Of a stretch of DNA of 17,880 nucleotides, positions 7,490 through 14,308 are shown one piece after another. Made by a program: the position numbers and the translations under genes. The DNA is from a bacterium (GTDB lineage: Bacteria; Vulcanimicrobiota; Xenobia; Xenobiales; Xenobiaceae): NCBI GenBank assembly GCA_022839105.1, contig JALHDH010000071.1, positions 1 to 17,880 on the forward strand. Reading direction: 5' to 3'. The stretch's first letter is position 1; each line of letters opens with the position of its first letter. Below the pieces are notes generated by a model. It made no database searches. It was not told where the DNA came from and saw nothing but the letters and a program-made list of their open reading frames with translations.

Positions 7490-8587
7490 GTGTCGCACCT
7501 GGAAGACCTGGTCGAGTTGTTGATTCTGCCCCCGGTCCAGGAGGGTCCCTCGGAAGTGGCCCGCTGGCTGGAGATCGCCTCGCGCAACCTGGAGGGTTTC
7601 CAGCCCCAGCCCTCGGTCATCCGACGCTTCTACAACGCCCGGGGGATCCAGGCCGAGGCCCGGCGCTGGACGACCGAACCCTACCTCCCCCTGACCCCCA
7701 CTACCCCGCGACGCGAGACGCTGATGCTCAGCCGCGAAGGCTCGCTGCACATGCGCCGCCTGGAGGGCCAGCGCAACCTGCGCCGTCGGCCCGACGACGC
7801 CATCGTCGACGAGATCTACGAATTCCAGGGCCTGGACAATCCCACTCCGGCCCAGCTCGACGTCGTCCGCCAGAGGGTCCTCCGCAGCCTCTTCCCCACC
7901 GGCTACCAGAAGTGGGACCTCCTTTCCGAACGACACAGACAGGAACTGGTCCGCTTCGGAGGCGGTTGGCAGGACGCCGTCGCGGCCCTGGAGTGCTGTG
8001 AGGGAAGCGAGAGGGTCGAGAGCCTCAAGCTCTTCCTGGGGCCCCAGGCGGCCGACTCGCTCCGCCAGGAGGTCCAACTCGCCGGTCTGGAGGGGCGCCT
8101 GCGACCAGGCGTGGACGTGCTGGCCTGGCTTCTGGCCCAGCCGGACTGGAATCTCCAGCCTGGACTGGTGGCCATGGCGCGTTCGGCGGTCCAGGACGAC
8201 CCGGAGAATGCCTGGGCCCTGAACCGGCATCCCAACCCCCAGGTCCGGCTCCGCCTGGCCGATCTCTTCGAGGGCCCGGCCGACTGGCTCTCCTGGCTGG
8301 CCCAGGAGACGGAGGCCCGGGTCCGAGACCGGATCCTCCGGGCCATGGAGCGTCGTCACGATCCCGCCGATCTGGTGGACCAGCTCCAGCGCGAGAAGGA
8401 TCCGGTCCGCCGCGAGGCCCTGGGCTGGGCCCTGGTCCATTGGAATCGGGGGATCACCCGGAGCCAGGATTGGAGGGCACTCAACCGCGCCCTCTACAGC
8501 GGGATCGGTCCCGAGAACCGGAATCGCCTGAAGGAGAAGCTGGCCCGCCAGGGCCGACTGGGTCTGCGGGCCCGACTCCTGGGCTGA
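7490..8587 (+). CDS. Hypothetical protein with HEAT-like helical repeats
   Basis: I do not recognise this protein. It has about 365 residues, is soluble (no signal peptide or long hydrophobic segment) and rich in Leu, Arg, Glu and Trp. The N-terminal half has a charged stretch (REGSLHMRRLEGQRNLRRRP) and a segment beginning TGYQKWDLLSERHRQELVRF. The C-terminal third looks like tandem helix pairs of the HEAT or leucine-rich-variant kind: NRHPNPQVRLRLADLFEG, ETEARVRDRILRAMERRHDP, REKDPVRREALGWALVHW. GTG at 7490 is chosen as the start because coding-like sequence begins there and it lies beyond the divergent pilT leader; the frame stays open upstream and the ribosome binding site is weak, so the start is uncertain. 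It diverges from pilT and lies 11 bp before mutY, so it is probably cotranscribed with mutY. A scaffold or adaptor role is possible but unsupported. Confidence 0.7.
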   Translation: MSHLEDLVELLILPPVQEGPSEVARWLEIASRNLEGFQPQPSVIRRFYNARGIQAEARRWTTEPYLPLTPTTPRRETLMLSREGSLHMRRLEGQRNLRRRPDDAIVDEIYEFQGLDNPTPAQLDVVRQRVLRSLFPTGYQKWDLLSERHRQELVRFGGGWQDAVAALECCEGSERVESLKLFLGPQAADSLRQEVQLAGLEGRLRPGVDVLAWLLAQPDWNLQPGLVAMARSAVQDDPENAWALNRHPNPQVRLRLADLFEGPADWLSWLAQETEARVRDRILRAMERRHDPADLVDQLQREKDPVRREALGWALVHWNRGITRSQDWRALNRALYSGIGPENRNRLKEKLARQGRLGLRARLLG

Positions 8588-8598
8588 GCCGTGGTGCC

Positions 8599-9648
8599 AT
8601 GAGCCTTTCCGAGGACCTCCGCCGCCTGCTGGAGGATCACCTGAACCGGGCCCGGGCCCTGCCCTGGCGCCAGACCCGGGACCCCTACGCGATCCTGGTC
8701 TCGGAGGTCATGCTCCAACAGACCCGGGTCGAGAAGGTCCTCCCCTACTACGAGCGCTTCCTGGAACTCTTTCCGGACTGGACCGCCCTGGCCGGCGCCG
8801 AACCCGCCGCCCTGCTGGCAGCCTGGGCGGGCCTGGGCTACTACCGTCGGGCCCGGAACCTGCAGGCCACCGCCCAGGCGGTTCTGGAACGGGGAGGGAT
8901 CCCCCAGGACGAAGCCGGACTGCGCGAGCTTCCGGGAATCGGACCCTATACCGCGGCGGCCGTGCGCAGCATCGCCTTCAACCAGCCGGCCCTGGCGCTG
9001 GATGGCAATACCCTGCGGGTCCTGGCCCGATACTTCGCCCTGCCCGAGGATCCCTCGCGGCCCCACTGGCGCCGCGAACTGACCCGCCGGATCCTGCCGG
9101 CGATCCCGCCCGGTCGGGCCGGGGACCTGACCCAGGCCCTGATCGAACTGGGGGCCACCCTCTGCCTCCCTCAAGGGAGTCCCCGCTGTGAGGTCTGTCC
9201 CCTGAGAGGCGGGTGTCAGGCCCGGGCCCAGGGCCGGACCCGGGAGATCCCCCCGCCTCGCCCGAGAAGGCGCCTCGAAGAGCTCCTGCGGGCCTCGGTC
9301 ATCCTGCGGCGGGAAGGCCGGATCCTGCTGGGGCGCAACCAGCGGGCAGGGCTCCTGGAGGATCTCTGGGAGTGCCCGGGGGTGGATGCCGTTCCCGGGA
9401 AGCCTCCACTCGAGGCCCTGCATGAACTCCTGGAATCCCTGGGAGTCCCGGCCCGTCTCCAGCCCCTGGGCGAGATCCGCCACGCCATCACCTTCCGGCG
9501 GATCCGATGCCTGGTCTTCCAGGGGTGCCTCGACCGGGGGGGTGAGGTTCCCCTGGAAGACCACCCCGATTGGGCCTGGGTCTCCCCGGACTCGCTGGGC
9601 GGGTGGCCCATCCCCTCCTCGACGAGGAAGATTCTCGAACTGGCCTGA
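8599..9648 (+). CDS. mutY: A/G-specific adenine DNA glycosylase MutY
   Basis: MutY removes adenine mispaired with 8-oxoguanine in base excision repair. The 349-residue protein has the helix-hairpin-helix glycosylase fold: VSEVMLQQTRV with the catalytic Glu (about 36), AGLGYYRRARNL (77-88), hairpin LPGIGPYTAAA (111-121), and the catalytic-Asp segment LDGNTLRVLARY (Asp about 135). The [4Fe-4S] cysteines are present at about 189, 197, 200 and 206, but the first spacing is CX7C where CX6C is usual. The C-terminal NUDIX-like domain that reads 8-oxoG covers about 229-345 and includes GRILLGRNQ, LLEDLWECPG and GEIRHAITFRR. The start ATG at 8599 fits the family N-terminus and lies 11 bp after the upstream stop. 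The gene converges with serC, with two hairpins between them. Confidence 0.95.
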   Translation: MSLSEDLRRLLEDHLNRARALPWRQTRDPYAILVSEVMLQQTRVEKVLPYYERFLELFPDWTALAGAEPAALLAAWAGLGYYRRARNLQATAQAVLERGGIPQDEAGLRELPGIGPYTAAAVRSIAFNQPALALDGNTLRVLARYFALPEDPSRPHWRRELTRRILPAIPPGRAGDLTQALIELGATLCLPQGSPRCEVCPLRGGCQARAQGRTREIPPPRPRRRLEELLRASVILRREGRILLGRNQRAGLLEDLWECPGVDAVPGKPPLEALHELLESLGVPARLQPLGEIRHAITFRRIRCLVFQGCLDRGGEVPLEDHPDWAWVSPDSLGGWPIPSSTRKILELA

Positions 9649-9684
9649 AGGAGCGGCCAGGCTTCCCCGGGCGGACATGGGAAA

Positions 9685-9711
9685 GGGGCCGCCCCGCGCG
9701 GGGACGGCCCC
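9685..9711 (+). terminator. Strong GC hairpin downstream of mutY
   Basis: GGGGCCGCCCC (9685-9695) and GGGG-A-CGGCCCC (9700-9711) pair around a GCGC loop, with a single bulged A at 9704. The hairpin lies 36 bases after the mutY stop. No T-run follows on the plus strand, so it may act as a stem-only or bidirectional terminator. Confidence 0.6.
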
Positions 9712-9724
9712 TCGGAACCCGTCC

Positions 9725-9756
9725 GGTTGGCTCCTCCCCGGAGGGCGGAGCCAACC
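9725..9756 (-). terminator. Hairpin just downstream of serC
   Basis: A perfect 10-bp inverted repeat, GGTTGGCTCC (9725-9734) and GGAGCCAACC (9747-9756), encloses a 12-base loop. It lies 10 bases past the serC stop on the minus strand and could serve both convergent genes. With the mutY-side hairpin it forms a back-to-back pair. Confidence 0.65.
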
Positions 9757-9766
9757 CGTTTGGCGC

Positions 9767-10873
9767 CTAGGCGTTCTTGTGGCGGAACTCCTCCATGAAG
9801 GAGACCAGGGCCTCGACCCCCTCGTAGGGGAAGGCGTTGTAGATCGAGGCCCGGATGCCTCCCACCGAGCGATGTCCCTTCAGGCCGTCCAGACCGCGGG
9901 CCTGGGCTTCCTGGACGAACTGCTTCTCGAGGTCCTCGGAGGGGAGTCTCCAGGTCACGTTCATCAGCGAGCGGCTCTCGAGCTCGGCGTGGCCGCGGTA
10001 ATAGCCGTTGCTTTCGTCGATCGCCTTGTAGAGCAGGGAGGCCTTCTTCTGGTTGTGGGCGTGGATCCCGGCCAGACCCCCCATCTCCTCCTCGACCCAC
10101 TTCAGGACCAGGCCCACCATGTAGATCGAGAAGACCGGAGCGGTGTTGTACAGGGACTTGTTGTCCACATGCACCTTGTAGCCCAGCATGGTCGGCCGCT
10201 TCTCATCCTCCAGGGCCTTGGAGTAGAACTCATCGGACATGACCACCAGGGTGACGCCCGCGGGTCCCACGTTCTTCTGGGCACCGGCGTAGACCATCGC
10301 GTAGCGGGAGATGTCCATCGGGCGGCACAGGAAGTCCGAGGAGGCGTCGCAGACCAGGGGCAGGCCTCGGGAATCCGGTTCGCGGTGGAACTGGATGCCC
10401 TCGATGGTCTCGTTGGAAGTCGTGTGCAGGTAGGCCGCCTCGGGGCGGACCTGGAACTCGGCATCCTCGGGCATCCGCTTGAAGCCCTCGGCCTTGCCGG
10501 ACCAGGCCACGTGCACCTGGCCCACCTTCCGGGCCTCCGCCATGGCCTTCTTCGACCAGGCGCCCAGTTCCAGATAATCTGCCCCGCCGGCGCCCAGGAA
10601 GTTCATGGGGATCATCGAGAACTGCAGGCTGGCGCCTCCCTGAAGGAACAGGACGTGGTAGTTCTCGGGAACCCCCAGGATGCGACGCAGTCGGGCTTCG
10701 GTCTGCTTGATGATGCCGTCGATCACCTTGCCGCGATGCGACATCTCCATCACCGAGGCGCCCGCCCCGGGATAGCACACCAGGTCGCGCTGGGCTTCCT
10801 GCAGGGCGGAAAGGGGCAACACGGCAGGGCCGGCGGAGAAGTTGAAGATCCGCTGGGAGGTCGAGACTGTCAT
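9767..10873 (-). CDS. serC: Phosphoserine aminotransferase
   Basis: SerC is a PLP-dependent class V aminotransferase that converts 3-phosphohydroxypyruvate and glutamate to phosphoserine and 2-oxoglutarate (serine pathway; it may also act in pyridoxine synthesis). The 368-residue length is normal. The N-terminal signature is RIFNFSAGPAVLP (8-20). Further matches are EMSHRGK (43-49), QGGASLQFSMIPMN (78-91), LHTTSNETIEGIQF (149-162), VCDASSDFL (174-182, PLP Asp about 177) and YAGAQKNVGPAG (195-206, Schiff-base Lys about 200). The C-terminus has GHRSVGGIRASIYNAFPYEGVEALVSFM. The ATG at 10873 is preceded by a strong ribosome binding site, AAGGAGGA at 10882-10889, 8 bp away. The gene appears monocistronic, flanked by hairpins on both sides; no serA or serB is in the window. 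Confidence 0.97.
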   Translation of the reverse strand: MTVSTSQRIFNFSAGPAVLPLSALQEAQRDLVCYPGAGASVMEMSHRGKVIDGIIKQTEARLRRILGVPENYHVLFLQGGASLQFSMIPMNFLGAGGADYLELGAWSKKAMAEARKVGQVHVAWSGKAEGFKRMPEDAEFQVRPEAAYLHTTSNETIEGIQFHREPDSRGLPLVCDASSDFLCRPMDISRYAMVYAGAQKNVGPAGVTLVVMSDEFYSKALEDEKRPTMLGYKVHVDNKSLYNTAPVFSIYMVGLVLKWVEEEMGGLAGIHAHNQKKASLLYKAIDESNGYYRGHAELESRSLMNVTWRLPSEDLEKQFVQEAQARGLDGLKGHRSVGGIRASIYNAFPYEGVEALVSFMEEFRHKNA

Positions 10874-11010
10874 TCCGGAAATCCTCCTTGTCGAGCGTCT
10901 GGCTCCTGGCGGGCTCTCCCGTCAGGGGAGCCTGCTCACCATGCTGGCCGACGCCTTCGCGCGCCTGGGTTCTCCGGACCTGAAGGAAAGCCTGCCCCGA
11001 AGGAGAGCGT

Positions 11011-11048
11011 TTCCGAGCGATTGTTCCTGTTGAAACAATCACTCGGAA
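11011..11048 (-). terminator. Long hairpin just downstream of the transpeptidase gene
   Basis: TTCCGAG-C-GATTGTT (11011-11025) and AACAATC-A-CTCGGAA (11034-11048) form a 15-position stem with one internal C/A mismatch and an 8-base loop. It begins 3 bases past the transpeptidase stop at 11051, so it most likely ends the minus-strand operon. It also forms the upstream edge of the serC leader. The minus-strand side after the stem lacks a clear T-run. Confidence 0.7.
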
Positions 11049-11050
11049 GA

Positions 11051-12418
11051 TCAGCGGGAAAGGGCCGCCTGCAGGAGGCGCGAGGCCAGGGGAGCGGCAT
11101 GGAGCCCACCCCCGCCGGAATTCTCCAGCAGCACCGCCACCGCGACCTTCGGGGCCTCGGCGGGAGCGTAGCCGACGAACCAGGCGTGAGGCTCCCCGTG
11201 AGGGTTCTCGGCCGTGCCCGTCTTGCCGGCCACGGCCACCCCGGGGACGGCCGCCCTTCCTCCTGTGCCCCGGGCCACCGCCTCCTCCATGGCCCGGCGG
11301 ACCTCCCCGGCCACGGCTTCGGGCAGGACCCGCCGGGGCCGGGGGGCAGCCGGGCGCCAGGTCACCTGGCCTCGGCGGGTCTGGGCCCGGACCAGGCGAG
11401 GCTCCAGGTCGATCCCCCCGCGGGCCAGGGTGGCGCAGACCCGCGCCATGCCCAGCGGGCTGACCAGCAGATCCGCCTGGCCGATCCCGGCCTCGGCTGC
11501 GACCGAAGGCGCCCCGGGCTGCATGGGTTGGGCCTCGGCGGCATTGGGGACCAGGGCCGGCGCCTCCAGGAGGCCGAACCCGTCCATCCAGCGGCGCAGC
11601 CCCGAAACCTCCAGGCGCTGGCCCAGGGTGGCGAAGGTCACGTTGCAGGAGACCACCAGGGCCTCCTTCAGGTCGACCCGGCCGTGGACGGCGTTGTCGT
11701 GCAGGATGAAGTTCCCCGCGTCCATGCTCCCGGTGCACACGAAGACCTCGTCGGACCGGGTCCGTCCGTCGGCCAGGGCTCCGGCCATGGTCAGGATCTT
11801 GAAGGTCGAGCCGGGAGGATAGAGGCCCTGCGTCCCCCGCTCGATCAGGGGGGCGGACGGGTCCACCCGCAGGCGCTCCCAATCGGCCTCGAGGCGGGCC
11901 GGGTCGAAGGAGGGGCGGCTGGCCACAGCCAGGATCTCGCCGGAGGGGATGTCCAGGACCAGGGCTGCCCCACGAGCACCTTCCAGGAGCTCCCAGGCCA
12001 GGGTCTGCAACCCGCGATCCAGGGTCAGCACCACATCATCCCCGTGTCGATCCCCGCGGGTCAGCAGGCTCCAGGCCTGCATGGGGGTCCGGGGGATGGC
12101 GTATCCCACGGTGCGGGCCTCCAGGCTGGCCTCCAGGCCCGCCGCACCCAGCCTCCCGGTCAGGTAGCCCAGCAGAGGCCCGGTCACCGGACCCAGCGGA
12201 TGGACCCGGCGCCCCTGGCGGGTCTGGGCCAGGGGCTGACCCGCGCGATCCAGGAGGCTCCCCCGCAACGAGAGATCCTCCAGGGTCCGGGTATTGTCGG
12301 GACGAGCCAGGAGAGCCTCGGAGCGCAGGACCTGGAATCGGGTCAGGTTCACCACCGGGGCCAGGAAGAGCACCAGCAGGAACAAGGCCACGACCCGGAC
12401 CCTCGCCTTAATCGCCAC
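11051..12418 (-). CDS. Penicillin-binding protein, transpeptidase domain (PbpA/PBP2-like, short)
   Basis: This is a peptidoglycan transpeptidase anchored by one N-terminal membrane segment (about residues 8-24, VVALFLLVLFLAPVV). The three active-site motifs are clear: SxxK as STFK (204-207), SxN as SCN (257-259) and KTG (399-401, in AGKTGTAE). At 455 residues it is short for a class B PBP. The region before the transpeptidase is only about 100 residues, with a brief SLRGSLLDRAGQPLAQT segment and no large dimerisation domain. GTG at 12418 is the chosen start: it follows GGGGAGG by 6 bp and overlaps the FtsW/RodA-like stop by 11 bp. Its obligate partner should be that glycosyltransferase. The pairing with an FHA gene recalls actinobacterial PbpA, and the symbol is left blank because the subfamily is uncertain. 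Confidence 0.88.
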   Translation of the reverse strand: MAIKARVRVVALFLLVLFLAPVVNLTRFQVLRSEALLARPDNTRTLEDLSLRGSLLDRAGQPLAQTRQGRRVHPLGPVTGPLLGYLTGRLGAAGLEASLEARTVGYAIPRTPMQAWSLLTRGDRHGDDVVLTLDRGLQTLAWELLEGARGAALVLDIPSGEILAVASRPSFDPARLEADWERLRVDPSAPLIERGTQGLYPPGSTFKILTMAGALADGRTRSDEVFVCTGSMDAGNFILHDNAVHGRVDLKEALVVSCNVTFATLGQRLEVSGLRRWMDGFGLLEAPALVPNAAEAQPMQPGAPSVAAEAGIGQADLLVSPLGMARVCATLARGGIDLEPRLVRAQTRRGQVTWRPAAPRPRRVLPEAVAGEVRRAMEEAVARGTGGRAAVPGVAVAGKTGTAENPHGEPHAWFVGYAPAEAPKVAVAVLLENSGGGGLHAAPLASRLLQAALSR

Positions 12419-13685
12419 CCGAGACCTCCCCGACTGCCGAGATCCGCCACAGGATCCCCAAGAGCAGGAAATTGGCCAGCATGGAGCTTCCCCCATAGCT
12501 CATGAACGGAAGCGTGATCCCCGTCATGGGCGCCAGTTGCACCGTGCCGCCCACCAGGATCAGCGTCTGCCAGGCGACCAGCGTCGCCAGACCGGCGGCC
12601 AGGAGGGTGCCGAACTCGTCTCCGGCCGCCAGGGCGACCCGAAAGGCCCGGGTGACCAGCATCATGTAGACCATCAGCAGGCCCAGGGCTCCCAGCATCC
12701 CCCATTCCTCGGCCAGGGCCACGAAGATGAAGTCGGTATAGGCCTCGGGAACCAGGAAGGGCCGCCCCATGCCCAGCCCCGAGCCGTCCAGACCGCCCGA
12801 GGCCAGCGCGTACAAGGCCTGGGACATCTGGTAACCCTGCCCATGAGGGTCCGAGAAGGGATCCAACCAGGCCCCGACGCGGACCCGCACATGGCCGAAG
12901 AGATGATAGCAGACCCAGGACCCCACCCCGGCCAGCATCGCCGCCAGGGCGACCAGATCGCGGCGTCCGGTGGACAGGAAGAACATGGACAAGAAGAGGC
13001 CGAAGAGGAGCAGGGCCATGCCCAGATCCTTCTGCAGGACCAGCACCCCCTCGGCGGCGGCCCAACCCAGGCCCAGCAGGAACAAGGCCCGGCGTGGAAG
13101 GCGCCCTTCGGCAGAGAGCAGGCCCAGTCGGATCCAGTGGCGGAACTGGCGCAGGAAGGCGGCCAGGAAGACCACCAGCAGGATCTTGACCACCTCGACG
13201 GGCTGGAAGAGCACCGGGCCGATCTCGAACCAGAGCCGAGCCCCGTTGATCTCCGTCCCGAAGAGCATCACCGCGACCTGCAGGAGGATCCCCGTCAGGA
13301 GGCACGTGTATTTGTAGTCTTCCAGGGTCCGGTAATCTCCCGGCACGAGCAGGGCCAGGATGAAGACGCCCACCCCCAGGGCGATCCACAGGGCCTGCCG
13401 CTCGCCCAGGGCGGGCGAGCCGATGGCCGGCCCGAGGCGGTAGACCTCCAGCCAGCCCACGCTGCACAGGAGGCTGGCCAGGGGGAAGAGCATGAAGTCC
13501 GCGCCCCTCCCGCGCAGCGCGCTCAGCAACCAACCGATCCAGAAGGCGCCCAGGATGAGCCCCACGGAGGGCCAGGGCGAGGGCGGTTCCAGGCGCTGCA
13601 GGCCGGCCTGGGCCAGGGCCGCCCCCAGGACCAGGATGGCGCTGACGAGCGCCATGAGGACCAGGCCGGAACGGCGCTCGCTCAT
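12408..13685 (-). CDS. SEDS peptidoglycan glycosyltransferase (FtsW/RodA family)
   Basis: SEDS proteins polymerise lipid II into glycan strands and work with a cognate transpeptidase. This 425-residue protein is very hydrophobic, with about ten predicted membrane segments by eye. It carries the family blocks NGARLWFEIGPVLFQPVEVVK, GQGYQMSQALYALASGGLDG, YTDFIFVALAEEWGMLGALG and APMTGITLPFMSYGGSSMLA. The usual QPSE reads QPVE here. ATG at 13685 overlaps the FHA gene stop by 4 bp (ATGA), and the 3' end overlaps the PBP gene by 11 bp, so the three genes should be tightly coupled. FtsW (division) versus RodA (elongation) cannot be decided from motifs alone; the short partner and FHA neighbour resemble the RodA-PbpA unit of actinobacteria. 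Confidence 0.92.
   Translation of the reverse strand: MSERRSGLVLMALVSAILVLGAALAQAGLQRLEPPSPWPSVGLILGAFWIGWLLSALRGRGADFMLFPLASLLCSVGWLEVYRLGPAIGSPALGERQALWIALGVGVFILALLVPGDYRTLEDYKYTCLLTGILLQVAVMLFGTEINGARLWFEIGPVLFQPVEVVKILLVVFLAAFLRQFRHWIRLGLLSAEGRLPRRALFLLGLGWAAAEGVLVLQKDLGMALLLFGLFLSMFFLSTGRRDLVALAAMLAGVGSWVCYHLFGHVRVRVGAWLDPFSDPHGQGYQMSQALYALASGGLDGSGLGMGRPFLVPEAYTDFIFVALAEEWGMLGALGLLMVYMMLVTRAFRVALAAGDEFGTLLAAGLATLVAWQTLILVGGTVQLAPMTGITLPFMSYGGSSMLANFLLLGILWRISAVGEVSGGD
12425..12431 (-). promoter_or_regulatory. Ribosome binding site deciding the PBP start
   Basis: GGGGAGG on the minus strand lies 6 bp before the GTG at 12418, inside the 3' end of the FtsW/RodA gene. It supports this GTG over the upstream ATG at 12496, whose extra residues do not resemble a PBP N-terminus. 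Confidence 0.75.
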
Positions 13686-14236
13686 GTCCGGTGGTAGCGG
13701 AAGGTCACGTCGCCCACCGCGAAGTGGTCTCCATCCTGGAGGCGAACGGGGCTCTCCAGGCGCTCCGGCCCCAACCAGGTCCCGTTGCGGCTGCCCAGAT
13801 CCTCCAGGACGACCCCCTCGGAGCCGGGGACCAGACGGGCGTGATGGCTCGAGACGAAGGGGTCCGGAATCTGCACCGGGCAATCGGACGCACGTCCGAA
13901 GAGGAGGGCCCCGTGGATGGGGATCCCCCCGACAGGAGGATCCATGCCGGCGATCACCTCCAGGCGCCCCCACTCCGGGGGCCTGGCCGGGGGAGGGGGG
14001 CTCTCCGGCGCCGCCTCCAACGAGGCCGAAGTCCCCGTCCGCGGGGATCCGACCGCGCGGACGGGGAGGGTGGACGGAGCCGGCCGGCCAGCGGGAGCCT
14101 GACGGGCGGCCAGCTCCTTCGGAGTGGGCAGGGCCGAAGCCATCATGCGAAGGGCGCAGGCCAGGAAGACATAGAGCAGGATCAGCAGAGGGTACTTCAG
14201 GAAATAGAGCAACCCCTCGGAGACCTCAGGCGTCAC
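13682..14236 (-). CDS. Membrane-anchored FHA domain protein (FhaB-like)
   Basis: This 184-residue protein starts with a hydrophobic anchor (about 9-36, LLYFLKYPLLILLYVFLACAL), continues with a Pro/Ala/Ser-rich linker (about 40-88), and ends in a C-terminal FHA domain (about 90-184). The phosphothreonine-binding residues are visible: LFGRASDC (112-119), VSSHHARL (128-135) and LEDLGSRNGTWLG (144-156). FHA domains bind phosphothreonine peptides, so a Ser/Thr kinase elsewhere in the genome is implied; none is in the window. The start is GTG at 14236, 6 bp after AGAGGAGG (14243-14250). The stop overlaps the FtsW/RodA start by 4 bp. This resembles actinobacterial fhaB-rodA-pbpA, where FHA proteins tie kinase signalling to cell-wall synthesis; that role is inferred here. 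Confidence 0.88.
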   Translation of the reverse strand: MTPEVSEGLLYFLKYPLLILLYVFLACALRMMASALPTPKELAARQAPAGRPAPSTLPVRAVGSPRTGTSASLEAAPESPPPPARPPEWGRLEVIAGMDPPVGGIPIHGALLFGRASDCPVQIPDPFVSSHHARLVPGSEGVVLEDLGSRNGTWLGPERLESPVRLQDGDHFAVGDVTFRYHRT

Positions 14237-14242
14237 GAAAGA

Positions 14243-14250
14243 CCTCCTCT
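14243..14250 (-). promoter_or_regulatory. Ribosome binding site of the FHA gene
   Basis: AGAGGAGG on the minus strand is 6 bp upstream of the GTG at 14236. It is a strong site that supports a GTG start with the membrane anchor at the N-terminus. Confidence 0.75.
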
Positions 14251-14308
14251 GTTCAGGCCGCGCCTCCGGCCCCTGCGGAACCGGAACGTCGTGGGAGAGG
14301 GCCCCGAT

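Noticed and set aside
10874..11010. Small SRP RNA or FMN-type riboswitch upstream of serC (CAGGTCCGGAG, CTTCGGGGCAGG)
   Set aside because: The SRP core GGAAGGAAGCAGCC and the FMN GGCGGTAAA segments are missing. The matches are short and out of context.
9386..12505. A 1039-codon plus-strand open frame across mutY, serC and the PBP gene
   Set aside because: It is antisense to clearly recognised serC and PBP genes, has no family motif and runs across hairpins. It is a shadow of codon bias.
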